Below are positions 16,554 to 25,607 of a stretch of DNA of 32,678 bases, in pieces. A program made the translations under genes and the position numbers. The notes under the pieces are model-generated. The model was not told the origin of the DNA, made no database searches, and saw nothing but the letters and a program-made list of their open reading frames with translations. Within the stretch, counting starts at the first letter, position 1. Each line of letters begins with the position of its first letter. The DNA comes from Stenotrophomonas nitritireducens (lineage in GTDB: Bacteria > Pseudomonadota > Gammaproteobacteria > Xanthomonadales > Xanthomonadaceae): assembly GCF_001431425.1 (NCBI RefSeq), contig NZ_LDJG01000009.1, positions 1 to 32,678 on the forward strand, written 5' to 3'.

Positions 16554-18103
16554 CTACTCCAACCATCAATACCCCCCGAATTACCATCTTCGACACGACC
16601 CTGCGCGATGGCGAACAGTCACCGGGCTGCAGCATGACCCCACCGCAGAAGCTGGTGATGGCGCGCGCCCTGGCCGAGCTGGGCATGGACGTGATCGAAA
16701 CCGGCTTCCCGGCAAGTTCCCAATCCGACCGCGAGGCCATGGCCCTGATCGGCCGCGAGGTACGCGAGCCGGTGCTGGCGGTGCTGTCGCGCTGCCTGCC
16801 CGGCGACATCGAGACCTCGGCCAAGGCGCTGGAAGCGGCCGCCAAGCCGCGCCTGCATGTATTCCTGTCCACCAGCCCGCTGCACCGCGAGCACAAGCTG
16901 CGCATGAGCAAAGAGCAGGTGCTGGAATCGGTGCACAAGCACGTGACGATGGCGCGCGGCTACATCGACGACGTCGAGTTCTCGGCCGAGGACGCCACCC
17001 GCACCGAGCTGGACTTCCTGACCGAGGTGGCGCAGGTCGCCATCGCCGCCGGCGCGCGCACCATCAACCTGCCCGATACCGTCGGCTTCACCACGCCGGA
17101 TGAGATCCGCGCGATGTTCCAGCACGTCATCGGCAACGCCGCCGGCGCCGACAAGGTGATCTTCAGCGCCCACTGCCACAACGACCTGGGCCTGGCCGTG
17201 GCCAATTCGCTGGCCGCCATCGAAGGCGGCGCGCGCCAGGTGGAAGGCTCGATCAATGGCATCGGCGAGCGCGCCGGCAACTGCGCACTGGAAGAGATCG
17301 CCATGGTGCTGAAGGTGCGCAACGCCTTCTACAACTTCGACACCGGCTTCGACACCCGCCGCATCGTGCCGACCTCGCAGCTGCTGCAGCGCCTGGTGGG
17401 CATGCCGGTACAGCGCAACAAGGCCATCGTCGGCGCCAACGCATTCGCGCACGAATCGGGCATCCACCAGCACGGCATGCTGCGCAACCGCAACACCTAC
17501 GAAATCATGCGCCCGGAAGACGTGGGCTGGGAGTCCTCGCAGATGGTGCTGGGCCGCCACAGCGGCCGCGCCGCGGTCGAAGCGCGCCTGCGTGCGCTGG
17601 GCTACTGGTTGGAGGAGGAAGAGCTGAAGCTGGTATTCGACCAGTTCAAGGCGCTGTGCGAGCAGCAGCGCGTGGTCACCGACGCCGACCTGCAGACCCT
17701 GATGCAGGGCAACTCCGGCAGCGACGGCTACCGCCTGGCGTCGATGACCATCAGCGACGTCGGCAGCCGCGCCAACGCGCTGGTCGAGCTGTCCGACCCG
17801 GAAGGCAACCGCGTGGCCGAGACCGCGCAGGGCGACGGCCCGGTCGATGCGCTGTTCTCGGCGCTGTCGGCCGCTACCGGCGTGCAGCTGACCCTGGACA
17901 GCTACCACGTGCACAGCGTGGGCATCGGCGCCGACGCGCGCGGCGAGGCCAACCTCGGCGTGCGCCACGAGGGCAACATCTACGAGGGCACCGGCACCAG
18001 CCGTGACATCATCGAGGCCAGCGCACTGGCCTGGCTGGACGTCACCAACCGCCTGCTGCGCCAGCGCGAAAGCAGCAAGACCCAGGAAGCCGTCAGCGCC
18101 TGA
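16550..18103 (+). CDS. leuA: 2-isopropylmalate synthase
   Basis: A 517-residue enzyme that condenses 2-oxoisovalerate with acetyl-CoA, the first committed leucine step. The TIM-barrel start [13 protein letters not shown] is at about 13-25, and the metal-binding HCHNDLGLA has H208 and H210. [14 protein letters not shown] and [15 protein letters not shown] follow; the C-terminal LeuA dimer/regulatory domain (about 390-510) should carry leucine feedback. It begins at GTG 16550, overlapping the ilvA stop by four bases, with GAGGAG eight bases upstream inside ilvA. Confidence 0.97.
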   Translation: MTTPTINTPRITIFDTTLRDGEQSPGCSMTPPQKLVMARALAELGMDVIETGFPASSQSDREAMALIGREVREPVLAVLSRCLPGDIETSAKALEAAAKPRLHVFLSTSPLHREHKLRMSKEQVLESVHKHVTMARGYIDDVEFSAEDATRTELDFLTEVAQVAIAAGARTINLPDTVGFTTPDEIRAMFQHVIGNAAGADKVIFSAHCHNDLGLAVANSLAAIEGGARQVEGSINGIGERAGNCALEEIAMVLKVRNAFYNFDTGFDTRRIVPTSQLLQRLVGMPVQRNKAIVGANAFAHESGIHQHGMLRNRNTYEIMRPEDVGWESSQMVLGRHSGRAAVEARLRALGYWLEEEELKLVFDQFKALCEQQRVVTDADLQTLMQGNSGSDGYRLASMTISDVGSRANALVELSDPEGNRVAETAQGDGPVDALFSALSAATGVQLTLDSYHVHSVGIGADARGEANLGVRHEGNIYEGTGTSRDIIEASALAWLDVTNRLLRQRESSKTQEAVSA

Positions 18104-18139
18104 GCGCGACGGCCCCACCAGGCAACGGAACAAGACGCA

Positions 18140-19558
18140 ATGAGCTCCGCACCCAAGACCCTGTATGACAAATTGTGGGACGCGCACGTCGTCGTCCCCG
18201 AAAGCGACAGCGCGCCGGCCGTGCTGTACATCGACCTGCACCTGATCCACGAGGTCACCTCGCCGCAGGCCTTCACCGAACTGCGCGGGCGCGGCCTCGC
18301 GCCGCGCCGCCCGGACCGCACCAAGGCGACGATGGACCACTCCACGCCGACCCTGCCGGCCGGCGCCGACGGCAAGCTGCCCTACGCGAGCAAGGCCTCC
18401 GAAGCGCAGGTGCAGATGCTGGCCAGGAACTGCGCCGAGTACGGCATCGAGCTGTTCGACATGGCCTCGAGCAGCCGCGGCATCGTGCACGTCATCGCGC
18501 CGGAACAGGGTTTCACCCAGCCGGGCATGACGATTGTCTGCGGCGACAGCCACACCTCCACCCACGGCGCGTTCGGCGCCCTGGCCTTCGGCATCGGCAC
18601 CAGCGAGGTCGGCCACGTGCTGGCCACGCAGTGCCTGCTGCAGCGCAAGGCGAAAACCATGTCGATCACCGTCGATGGCGAACTGGCGCCGGGCGTCGGC
18701 GCCAAGGACGTGGTGCTGCACATCATCGGCGTGATCGGCGTCAACGGCGGCACCGGCCACGTGCTGGAATTCGGCGGTTCCACCATCGCGGCGATGGACA
18801 TGGAACAGCGCATGACCCTGTGCAACATGTCCATCGAGGCCGGCGCGCGCGCCGGCATGGTGGCGCCGGACCAGGTCACCTTCGACTGGGTCGCCAGGAC
18901 CCCGCGCGGCCCCAAGGGCGCCGATTTCGACAAGGCGGTCGCCTACTGGAAGACGCTGCGCAGCGACGAGGGCGCGCGCTTCGACGTGGACGTGCGCATC
19001 GACGCCGCCGACATCCGCCCGACCCTGACCTGGGGCACGCACCCGGGCACCGCCATCGCGGTGGACGCACCGATCCCGGCAGCCAACGATGCCGCCGCGC
19101 AGAAGGGCCTGGACTACATGAAGTTCGCCGCCGGCCACGCGCTGGCCGGCACGCCGGTGGACGTGGTGTTCGTCGGCTCCTGCACCAACGGCCGCCTGAG
19201 CGACATGCGCGAAGTGGCGCAGGTGCTGCGCGGCCGCCGCGTCGCCGAGGGCGTGCGCATGCTGGTGGTGCCGGGCTCGGAGATCGTCAAGCGCGACGCC
19301 GAGGCCGAAGGCATCCACGAGATCGTGCGCGCCGCGGGTGCCGAATGGCGCGAACCCGGCTGCTCGATGTGCATCGCCATGAACGGCGACCTGGTCGCAC
19401 CGGGCCAGCTGGCGGTGAGCACTAGCAACCGCAATTTCGAGGGCCGCCAGGGCCCGGGCTCGCGCACCCTGCTGGCCTCGCCGCTGAGCGCGGCCTGGGC
19501 CGCGGTGAACGGCAAGGTCGCCGACCCGCGCGAACTGTTCAACCAGGAGGTGGCGTGA
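18140..19558 (+). CDS. leuC: 3-isopropylmalate dehydratase large subunit
   Basis: A 472-residue aconitase-family subunit that, with LeuD, converts 2- to 3-isopropylmalate. The three cysteines that hold the [4Fe-4S] cluster are C348 in GSCTNGR and C408 and C411 in PGCSMCIAM. The [22 protein letters not shown] motif is intact. The gene follows leuA by 36 bases and its stop overlaps the leuD ATG by one base. Confidence 0.97.
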   Translation: MSSAPKTLYDKLWDAHVVVPESDSAPAVLYIDLHLIHEVTSPQAFTELRGRGLAPRRPDRTKATMDHSTPTLPAGADGKLPYASKASEAQVQMLARNCAEYGIELFDMASSSRGIVHVIAPEQGFTQPGMTIVCGDSHTSTHGAFGALAFGIGTSEVGHVLATQCLLQRKAKTMSITVDGELAPGVGAKDVVLHIIGVIGVNGGTGHVLEFGGSTIAAMDMEQRMTLCNMSIEAGARAGMVAPDQVTFDWVARTPRGPKGADFDKAVAYWKTLRSDEGARFDVDVRIDAADIRPTLTWGTHPGTAIAVDAPIPAANDAAAQKGLDYMKFAAGHALAGTPVDVVFVGSCTNGRLSDMREVAQVLRGRRVAEGVRMLVVPGSEIVKRDAEAEGIHEIVRAAGAEWREPGCSMCIAMNGDLVAPGQLAVSTSNRNFEGRQGPGSRTLLASPLSAAWAAVNGKVADPRELFNQEVA

Positions 19559-20136
19559 TGGCCGGTTTCCGTACCCTGAGCTCGCGCAGCGTGGTGCTGC
19601 GCCAGACCAACATCGACACCGACCAGATCATCCCGGCGCGCTTCCTGTCCACCACCGAGCGCGCCGGCCTGGGCAAGAACGCCTTCAACGACTGGCGCTG
19701 GCAGGCCGACGGTTCGCCGAACCCGGAGTTCGCCTTCAACCAGCCACAGAATGAGGGCCGCTCGATCCTGCTGGCCGGCCGCAACTTCGGCTGCGGCTCC
19801 TCGCGCGAGCATGCGCCGTGGGCACTGACCGACCTGGGCCTGCGGGCCATCGTGAGCAGCGAGATCGCCGACATCTTCCGCGGCAATTCGCTGAAGAACG
19901 GCCTGCTGCCGATCGTGCTGGACGAGGCCGACGTGCAGGAACTGATGCAGCGCCCGGACGACGAGCTGACCATCGACGTGGCCACACGCGAACTGCGCAC
20001 CCCGGCCGGCAAGGTCTATGCCTTCCCGCTGGACGGCTTCTCGCAGACCTGCCTGCTGGAAGGCGTGGACCAGCTGGGCTGGCTGCTGGGCCGCGTACCG
20101 GAGATCGAGCGGTACGAAAGCCAACGCCACGCCTGA
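19558..20136 (+). CDS. leuD: 3-isopropylmalate dehydratase small subunit
   Basis: A 192-residue partner of LeuC carrying the swivelling aconitase domain. TDQIIPARFL and GRNFGCGSSREHAPWAL are the family motifs. ATG 19558 is preferred over GTG 19555 because AGGAGG (19545-19550) then sits seven bases upstream. The start shares a base with the leuC stop. Confidence 0.96.
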   Translation: MAGFRTLSSRSVVLRQTNIDTDQIIPARFLSTTERAGLGKNAFNDWRWQADGSPNPEFAFNQPQNEGRSILLAGRNFGCGSSREHAPWALTDLGLRAIVSSEIADIFRGNSLKNGLLPIVLDEADVQELMQRPDDELTIDVATRELRTPAGKVYAFPLDGFSQTCLLEGVDQLGWLLGRVPEIERYESQRHA

Positions 20137-20152
20137 CCTGCCCCCTGCTCCT

Positions 20153-20220
20153 GTAGGAGCGACTTCAGTCGCGAAGAAGCCTTCCCGGCAAAGCCCCATC
20201 GCGGCTGAAGCCGCTCCTAC
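20153..20220. repeat. REP pair (GTAG/CTAC type) between leuD and leuB
   Basis: Two inverted 22-base palindromic units, 20153-20174 starting GTAGGAGCGACTTCAGTCGC and 20199-20220 ending CTCCTAC, are separated by 24 bases. Each forms its own hairpin and the two can pair with each other. The left unit carries AC/GT where the right carries the GC/GC form, a paired change that keeps the stem. This is the REP style common in Stenotrophomonas and relatives. Confidence 0.85.
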
Positions 20221-20246
20221 GAACAACAAGACCACTGGAAGACCCC

Positions 20247-21308
20247 ATGCAAGCCAACATCGTCGTACTGCCGGGTGACGGCATCGGCCCCGAGATCACC
20301 GTCGCCGCGGTAGACGTGCTCAAGGCCATCGCCAACCGCTTCGGCCATGACTTCAATTTCGCCGAACACGACATCGGCGGCATCGCCATCGACAAGCACG
20401 GCGAGCCGCTGCCGGCCGCTACGCTCGAAGCCTGCAGCAAGGCCGACGCCGTGCTGCTCGGCGCCGTCGGCGGGCCCAAGTGGTCCGACCCCAACGCCAA
20501 GGTGCGCCCCGAGCAGGGGCTGCTGGCGATCCGCAAGGCGCTGGGCCTGTTCGCCAATCTGCGCCCGGTGCGCACCCACCCCGCCGCGCTGCACGCCTCG
20601 CCGATCAAGGCCGAGCTGCTCACGGATGTGGACTTCGTCGTCGTGCGCGAGCTGACCGGCGGCATCTACTTCGGCGACAAGACCCGCGACGCCGACAGCG
20701 CCAGCGACCTGTGCCGCTACACCGTCACCGAGATCGAGCGCGTGCTGCGCAGCGCCTTCCGCCTGGCGCAGCAGCGCCGCGGCAAACTGACCTCGGTGGA
20801 CAAGGCCAACGTGCTGGAGACCTCGCGGCTGTGGCGGGATGTGGCCGCGCGCATCGGCCGCGAGGAATTCCCGGACGTTGAACTGGAACACCAGCTGGTC
20901 GATTCCATGGCCATGCACCTGATCGCCAAGCCGCGCGCCTACGACGTGATCGTCACCGAGAACATGTTCGGCGACATCCTCACCGACGAGGCCTCGATGC
21001 TGGCCGGTTCGCTGGGCCTGCTGCCGTCCGCCTCGCTGGGCGAGCAGGGCAAGGTCGGCATCTTTGAGCCGATCCACGGTTCGGCGCCGGACATCGCCGG
21101 CAAGGGCATCGCCAACCCCTACGCCACCATCCTCAGCGCGGCCATGCTGCTGCGCCACTCGCTGGGGCTGGAGGCCGAAGCCGCGGCCGTCGAGCAGGCG
21201 GTAGCCGCCGCGCTGGACGATGGCCTGTTCACCGCCGACCTCGCCGCGCAGGGACGAGCGCTTTCCACATCCCAGGCGGCGCAGGCGGTTCTCGCCCGCC
21301 TGCAATGA
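20247..21308 (+). CDS. leuB: 3-isopropylmalate dehydrogenase
   Basis: A 353-residue NAD-dependent beta-decarboxylating dehydrogenase that oxidises 3-isopropylmalate to 2-oxoisocaproate. [10 protein letters not shown] at the N-terminus, the [10 protein letters not shown] loop, the [10 protein letters not shown] lysine region, [18 protein letters not shown] (metal-binding Asp residues) and [18 protein letters not shown] are all intact. GGAAGA precedes the ATG. It is the last gene of the cluster and is separated from leuD by the REP pair; a terminator follows. Confidence 0.97.
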   Translation: MQANIVVLPGDGIGPEITVAAVDVLKAIANRFGHDFNFAEHDIGGIAIDKHGEPLPAATLEACSKADAVLLGAVGGPKWSDPNAKVRPEQGLLAIRKALGLFANLRPVRTHPAALHASPIKAELLTDVDFVVVRELTGGIYFGDKTRDADSASDLCRYTVTEIERVLRSAFRLAQQRRGKLTSVDKANVLETSRLWRDVAARIGREEFPDVELEHQLVDSMAMHLIAKPRAYDVIVTENMFGDILTDEASMLAGSLGLLPSASLGEQGKVGIFEPIHGSAPDIAGKGIANPYATILSAAMLLRHSLGLEAEAAAVEQAVAAALDDGLFTADLAAQGRALSTSQAAQAVLARLQ

Positions 21309-21315
21309 CTCCATG

Positions 21316-21338
21316 ACGCGGCCTACGGGCCGCGTTTT
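21316..21338 (+). terminator. Terminator of the ilv-leu operon
   Basis: ACGCGGCC (21316-21323) and GGCCGCGT (21328-21335) form a perfect 8-bp stem with loop TACG, followed by TTT. It lies eight bases after leuB. Confidence 0.82.
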
Positions 21339-21389
21339 CGTTCCGGCTGTCCTTTTGCTGTCCCTTCCCCACCTTCAGGAGGAATGCCC

Positions 21390-22733
21390 TTGAACCACCG
21401 TAGTCCCGATGAGTTCCTGGCGTACGTCGCCAGCCGCGATCCTTACCAGCCCGAGTTCCTTCAGGCGGTCAAGGAAGTCACCCACAGTCTCTGGCCGTTC
21501 CTGCAGCAGCACCCGCAGTACGCGCGGCATGGCCTGCTCGAGCGCCTGGTGGAACCGGAACGGGTCATCCAGTTCCGCGTGGCCTGGGCCGACGACAGCG
21601 GCCGCACCCACGTCAACCGCGCCTTCCGCGTGCAGCACAGCTCGGCCATCGGCCCGTTCAAGGGCGGCATGCGCTTCCACCCCTCGGTGAACCTGTCGAT
21701 CCTGAAGTTCCTGGCCTTCGAGCAGACCTTCAAGAACGCCCTGACCACCCTGCCCATGGGCGGCGGCAAGGGCGGCTCGGACTTCGACCCCAAAGGCAAG
21801 AGCGAGGGCGAGGTGATGCGCTTCTGCCAGGCGCTGATGCTGGAGCTGTACCGCCACCTCGGCCCGGACACCGACGTGCCGGCCGGCGACATCGGCGTGG
21901 GTGCGCGCGAGGTCGGCTTCATGACCGGCATGATGAAGAAACTCAGCAACGACGCCGCCTGCGTGTTCACCGGCAAGGGCCTAGCCTACGGCGGCAGCCT
22001 GATGCGCCCGGAAGCCACCGGCTACGGCACCGTGTACTTCGTCGAACAGATGCTGCACCACGCCCGCCGCGAAACCCACGGCGCCAGGGTGTTGATCTCC
22101 GGCTCCGGCAACGTCGCCCAGTTCGCCGCGCTCAAGGCCGCCGAACTCGGCGGCAAGGTCCTCACCTTCTCCGACTCCGGCGGCACCCTCTACGCCCGCG
22201 ACGGCTTCGACGAACAAGGCATGCAGGACGTGATGGCGCTGAAGAACGAACGCCGCGGCCGCCTGTCCGAACTGGCCGGCGACAAACGCTTCGAGTTCCT
22301 CGAAGGCCGCCGCCCCTGGCACATCCCGGCCGACATCGCCCTGCCCTGCGCCACCCAGAACGAACTGGACGAAGCCGACGCCCGCACCCTCGTGCACAAC
22401 GGCGCCCTGTGCGTGGCCGAAGGCGCCAACATGCCCTCTACCCTGGAAGCGGTGGACGTCTTCCTGCAGGCCGGCACCCTGTACGCCCCCGGCAAGGCCA
22501 GCAACGCCGGCGGCGTCGCCACCTCCGGCCTGGAAATGAGCCAGAACGCGCTGCGCCTGTCCTGGCGCCACGCCGACGTGGACGAACGCCTGCACGTGAT
22601 CATGAAGGAGATCCACGCCAACTGCGTGCAGCATGGCAAGCGCGCGGACGGCAGCGTCAACTACGTGGATGGCGCGAATATCGCAGGGTTCGTGAAGGTT
22701 GCTGATGCGATGTTGGCGCAGGGGTTGTATTGA
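21390..22733 (+). CDS. gdhA: NADP-specific glutamate dehydrogenase
   Basis: A 447-residue hexameric-type enzyme that makes glutamate from 2-oxoglutarate and ammonium with NADPH. It follows E. coli GdhA closely as I recall it: LLERLVEPERVIQFRV, GPFKGGMRFHPSVNLSILKF, PMGGGKGGSDFDPKGKS (catalytic Lys region), PAGDIGVGAREVGFM and the Rossmann loop SGSGNVAQFAALKA. A perfect AGGAGG at 21377-21382 stands seven bases before TTG 21390 but only one base before ATG 21384, so TTG is the likely start; it also gives the 447-residue length I recall for the E. coli enzyme. It is a single gene with its own region upstream. Confidence 0.95.
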   Translation: MNHRSPDEFLAYVASRDPYQPEFLQAVKEVTHSLWPFLQQHPQYARHGLLERLVEPERVIQFRVAWADDSGRTHVNRAFRVQHSSAIGPFKGGMRFHPSVNLSILKFLAFEQTFKNALTTLPMGGGKGGSDFDPKGKSEGEVMRFCQALMLELYRHLGPDTDVPAGDIGVGAREVGFMTGMMKKLSNDAACVFTGKGLAYGGSLMRPEATGYGTVYFVEQMLHHARRETHGARVLISGSGNVAQFAALKAAELGGKVLTFSDSGGTLYARDGFDEQGMQDVMALKNERRGRLSELAGDKRFEFLEGRRPWHIPADIALPCATQNELDEADARTLVHNGALCVAEGANMPSTLEAVDVFLQAGTLYAPGKASNAGGVATSGLEMSQNALRLSWRHADVDERLHVIMKEIHANCVQHGKRADGSVNYVDGANIAGFVKVADAMLAQGLY

Positions 22734-22742
22734 GGTTTGCTC

Positions 22743-22770
22743 GTCCCTTCTTCTGCGTGGAAGAAGGGAC
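22743..22770 (+). terminator. Hairpin after gdhA
   Basis: A perfect 11-bp inverted repeat, GTCCCTTCTTC (22743-22753) and GAAGAAGGGAC (22760-22770), with a 6-base loop, nine bases after gdhA. There is no U tract, so it may be an mRNA end stabiliser rather than a full terminator. Confidence 0.5.
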
Positions 22771-23011
22771 ACTGCGTACCCGATCCATGCAACACACTCC
22801 TTCGAGGGAATGAGCGCTTGCGTTATGTCGAGCAACTCGGGGGTGTAACCGATATGGCCGCAAACGCGCGGTATTTACCGCCGGCCTCGGAACCGCACCA
22901 CACCGCTCATCTCCTCCAAGCCACTGATATTTCTGACATCACTGCATCTTCACATTAGTGCCAGAAAGCAGGACACTTGGGCAACGCCGCGATTAGGCGG
23001 TCGAATAGTCG
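22771..23011. other. Left flank of the integron cassette array
   Basis: This stretch links gdhA to the first cassette. It ends GATTAGGCGG then TCGAATAGTC and GTTAGGTGG, so a G/TTAGG recombination point at 23011-23012 opens the array. Two TTAGG copies 16 bases apart could be the remnant of an attI site. I see no integrase gene or recognisable fragment of one on either strand, and no convincing promoter facing the cassettes. Confidence 0.5.
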
Positions 23012-23019
23012 TTAGGTGG

Positions 23020-23865
23020 ATGAACAAACTTATGGCGACGGTTAGTAAGAGCAAAGACGGATGCCTATCAGCCTTCTGCGATGCCGTCCTGAGAACGGAG
23101 AAAATCTGGAGTACTGATCAATTCTTTGAGATCTTCAAAGCCTGGGTTGAGAGGGGGCCGCGAGAGATTTCTGTTCAAGAAATTGCTGATCCTCAATTTC
23201 AAGCCTATTGCAAGAACCATCTTGCCCAAAGAATTTCTAGCCGATCTATAAATCAGATAAAGCTGCTGATCCAAGACGTAAGAACATATCAAGGAAGGGA
23301 TCAGCTAGCCGATATCCGATTTGGCTGGGATATTTCAAAAGGATCAGGCAGGAGAATCAAAACCACCGCACTTCCTCCTTTGCAATCAGCATTTACGGTA
23401 TCTCACGTCAATGAGTACATCCCCCATGCAAAGCACTGCGAGAATCTTGAACAACTTCTGAGTCTCGCATCAAAAAGCCACTTAGAAATACTCTTCTACA
23501 AAGAGTGGCTGCGAAGATACTACAGTGATGACGCCCCAGCCCTTATCCCAGAAGTTCATCGGTTCTCCCTGGCCGGAGACTCATGTGGCCAAAGAACCTT
23601 CCGGTATGAAGACAAGAACAATATTGGTCATCGCGGAAGGATAGATTTTTTCGTATACAACGCCGCATCCGGAAAGCCCCTATTCATAGAGATTGATGGT
23701 CATGAATTTCACAAAACTGTGGAGCAGCGACAGGTTGATGCGATGAAGAGAAACGTTTGCGCAGAGGCAGGCGTTCCGCTTAAGGTCTTCACAACTGCTG
23801 ACATCAAAGATGATCTTGATGGGGTATTTAGGCAATTGGATCATGTGTTTAAGCCATCCACCTAA
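23020..23865 (+). CDS. Cassette 1 protein; candidate PD-(D/E)XK nuclease
   Basis: A 281-residue cytoplasmic protein. The C-terminal third (about 155-265) fits a DUF559/Vsr-like nuclease fold: an early LEILFYKEW helix, D209 in RIDFFVYN, then FIEIDGHEFHK with E224 and D226, and Q-R-x-x-D-x-x-K (237-243) on the next helix. The N-terminal 120 residues are helical and unassigned. Metal-dependent DNA or RNA cleavage is inferred from these motifs only. The gene is rich in A/T-ending codons, unlike its chromosomal flanks. The ATG at 23020 directly abuts AGGTGG; ATG 23032, twelve bases beyond that sequence, may be used instead. The stop overlaps the attC inverse core. Confidence 0.75.
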   Translation: MNKLMATVSKSKDGCLSAFCDAVLRTEKIWSTDQFFEIFKAWVERGPREISVQEIADPQFQAYCKNHLAQRISSRSINQIKLLIQDVRTYQGRDQLADIRFGWDISKGSGRRIKTTALPPLQSAFTVSHVNEYIPHAKHCENLEQLLSLASKSHLEILFYKEWLRRYYSDDAPALIPEVHRFSLAGDSCGQRTFRYEDKNNIGHRGRIDFFVYNAASGKPLFIEIDGHEFHKTVEQRQVDAMKRNVCAEAGVPLKVFTTADIKDDLDGVFRQLDHVFKPST

Positions 23866-23919
23866 CAATTCATTCAAGCCGAACCCGCTTCGCGGGTCGG
23901 CTTAATTCAAGCGTTAGAC
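23860..23919 (+). repeat. attC site 1
   Basis: Inverse core ACCTAAC (23860-23866) and core GTTAGAC (23913-23919). The centre pairs GCCG and ACCCGC with GCGGGT and CGGC, leaving one extra A on one arm, the strand-marking bulge expected of attC. Confidence 0.9.
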
Positions 23920-23934
23920 CGCATTGGAGGGGCA

Positions 23935-24162
23935 ATGGCGGCATCTAAAGGCACAACGGTTCCTGGCTACCGCAACAAGAATGACCAGGTCACGGTGCGC
24001 GCCACAGACCTGCCGGGAACCGATCACTTGCAAAAGATCTACGTTCTACGCTGTGACAGTTGCAAGCTGGAGTACGGGGCCAATGGCAGCGACATCTTCC
24101 ATCGGCGTTGCCCGCGTTGTGGTGGCGGACGACCTAGCTTGGACTACTGGCATGCGATCTAA
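23935..24162 (+). CDS. Cassette 2 protein; small zinc-ribbon protein
   Basis: A 75-residue protein with C40-x2-C43 and C59-x2-C62, a treble-clef or zinc-ribbon arrangement, preceded by GYRNKNDQVTVRATDLPGTD. I recall similar small cassette proteins annotated as hypothetical with the same N-terminal phrase and the YGANGSDIF segment; no function is known to me. GGAGGGG lies just before the ATG. Its stop codon lies within the attC inverse core. Nucleic-acid binding would suit the fold but is not shown. Confidence 0.8.
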   Translation: MAASKGTTVPGYRNKNDQVTVRATDLPGTDHLQKIYVLRCDSCKLEYGANGSDIFHRRCPRCGGGRPSLDYWHAI

Positions 24163-24217
24163 CACATTCATTCAAGCCGACGCCGCTTCGCGGCGCGGCT
24201 TAACTCAGGCGTTAGCT
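24157..24217 (+). repeat. attC site 2
   Basis: Inverse core ATCTAAC (24157-24163) and core GTTAGCT (24211-24217), with the stem GCCG, CGCCGC, TTC, GCGGCG, CGGC carrying one asymmetric base. It is one base longer than its neighbours. Confidence 0.9.
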
Positions 24218-24274
24218 GCTTCTGGCTACTGAACCGAGGCAGGCCACATCATTGCTAGCCCACAGGGGGAGAAT

Positions 24275-25006
24275 GTGAAAACACTGAAAAACATTGTCGT
24301 AGCAATTGCAGTATTCATCGCGATCAAAGTCGTTTTTTCTATTACTGGACATATGGCCGTCGATTCTGTCAAGAATCCGCGCAACGCATCCAATCACGCG
24401 GCTTCCTTGATCGAGGCGACAAATCAACAGCCGAAACCGACGGAAGGGTTCGAACGGCTCACGCTGAGTGGCGGCCTGCAAATTGATGTTCCACTGCAAT
24501 GGGAGCCGCTGCCAGAGGCACTCACAACCGCGATTCGAACAACAGCCAATGCACTCATGTCAAACGAGGGCTTAGACACTGGGTCTGACGGCTCACGGCT
24601 CCTTGTTGCTTACACTTCACGCCCGACAACGACTTATGCAGCCGTTCGGGTTAAAGAGATTGTGCCCACATCAATCCCACCCGCCGAATTGCTCGCGGCT
24701 AGTGACGCGGAGGTGGCCGCAGTTGCGCAGGAACTGGTTCAGATCATGTCTGGGCCTATGGCTAAACAGAACCAAGACATGCAGCCGGGCGCGACAACAA
24801 CTCGGGAGTTGATTTCTGGCCACCCAGCACTTGTTTTCCGTTATCGGCGTCTGGGCGGAGAAGGCGGGCCGGTTGCAGTGGAGCAAATAAAGGCCATGAC
24901 TCCGACCCGAGAAATCTCTATTACGCTGTCTTATCGAGAGGCGGAAGGCGTACTGTGGAATCCCGTCATCGAGAATATCCGTCGATCAATTAAGATCCCT
25001 ACGTAA
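24275..25006 (+). CDS. Cassette 3 protein; membrane-anchored or secreted, unknown function
   Basis: A 243-residue protein starting at GTG 24275, with GGGGGAG six bases upstream (the nearby ATG is followed by a stop). Residues about 5-22 form a hydrophobic N-terminal segment with two lysines before it, so the rest is probably periplasmic. The mature part begins with GFERLTLSGGLQIDVPLQWEP, a beta-rich opening like that of PsbP/DcrB-fold proteins, and ends with a matching strand-helix pattern (REISITLSYREAEGV to ENIRRSIKIPT). That fold call is a guess from pattern. No catalytic motif is visible. Confidence 0.75.
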   Translation: MKTLKNIVVAIAVFIAIKVVFSITGHMAVDSVKNPRNASNHAASLIEATNQQPKPTEGFERLTLSGGLQIDVPLQWEPLPEALTTAIRTTANALMSNEGLDTGSDGSRLLVAYTSRPTTTYAAVRVKEIVPTSIPPAELLAASDAEVAAVAQELVQIMSGPMAKQNQDMQPGATTTRELISGHPALVFRYRRLGGEGGPVAVEQIKAMTPTREISITLSYREAEGVLWNPVIENIRRSIKIPT

Positions 25007-25013
25007 AGAACGC

Positions 25014-25073
25014 AGCTAACAATTCATTCAAGCCGACACCGCTTCGCGGCGCGGCTTAATTCAGGCGTTAGGC
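25014..25073 (+). repeat. attC site 3
   Basis: Inverse core AGCTAAC (25014-25020) and core GTTAGGC (25067-25073), with the common central stem GCCGACACCGC, TTC, GCGGCGCGGC. The inverse core matches the start of cassette 3 (GTTAGCTGC). Confidence 0.9.
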
Positions 25074-25088
25074 ATCATTGGAGCCATC

Positions 25089-25520
25089 ATGGCAATTGGC
25101 TGGCTAAGGAACAGGTACTACCACGACTTGGATATGCTCGTAGCACTGATTTCCAACTTGGCTGTTGGAGAGTACTCACAGCGCACGCCCAACGGGTTAT
25201 CACGGGACTTATCAATTGATGAGGATGCGCTGGTAAAGGTGCTAGACAATTACAAATCGCTATTTCGAAAAGCGAAGAACCCAAAGCCAGGAGGGAAACA
25301 AGCCCCTTACAGTTTGCATCTGCGCTATGCGTTGCAATATGTGGAGGGAGAGGACCCGTCCGTAAAAAAGCCACCGTTGCCAACAGAGCACGTCACTGCG
25401 CTCCTTGAGTTTGTTGCTGAAATGGCGAGACAAGAACGGTCATGGAGCATGCAAACCGTAGCTGCCCTCATTGCAGCAGCTGCTTCTTTTATTGTTGCTT
25501 CCATTGCACTGCTAACGTGA
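25089..25520 (+). CDS. Cassette 4 protein; predicted C-tail-anchored, unknown function
   Basis: A 143-residue protein I do not recognise. The N-terminal 115 residues are soluble and mostly helical, with segments (SRDLSIDEDALVKVLDNYKSLFRK and APYSLHLRYALQYVEG) that could form a small winged-helix-like unit. The last 20 residues (AALIAAAASFIVASIALLT) are a hydrophobic tail that would anchor the protein in the inner membrane with its body in the cytoplasm. The ATG at 25089 follows GGAGCC. Confidence 0.72.
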   Translation: MAIGWLRNRYYHDLDMLVALISNLAVGEYSQRTPNGLSRDLSIDEDALVKVLDNYKSLFRKAKNPKPGGKQAPYSLHLRYALQYVEGEDPSVKKPPLPTEHVTALLEFVAEMARQERSWSMQTVAALIAAAASFIVASIALLT

Positions 25521-25524
25521 TGAT

Positions 25525-25584
25525 GCCTAACAACTCATTCAAGCCGACACCGCTTCGCGGCGCGGCTTAATTCAAGCGTTAGAC
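25525..25584 (+). repeat. attC site 4
   Basis: Inverse core GCCTAAC (25525-25531) and core GTTAGAC (25578-25584), with the same central stem as site 3 apart from single-base differences in the arms. Confidence 0.9.
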
Positions 25585-25607
25585 CGCCATTAAAATCTCA
25601 GAGGACC

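Noticed and set aside
16619..19318. An 899-residue minus-strand open frame
   Set aside because: It is antisense to leuA and leuC, with shadow-type composition and no motif.
22930..22975. A possible promoter (CTGACA and an AT-rich stretch) facing the cassettes
   Set aside because: No -10 box lies at a suitable distance; the match is too weak to report as a feature.
22771..22990. A possible degraded integrase gene upstream of the first cassette
   Set aside because: No tyrosine recombinase motif was found in translations of either strand, and the 240-base gap is too short for the gene.
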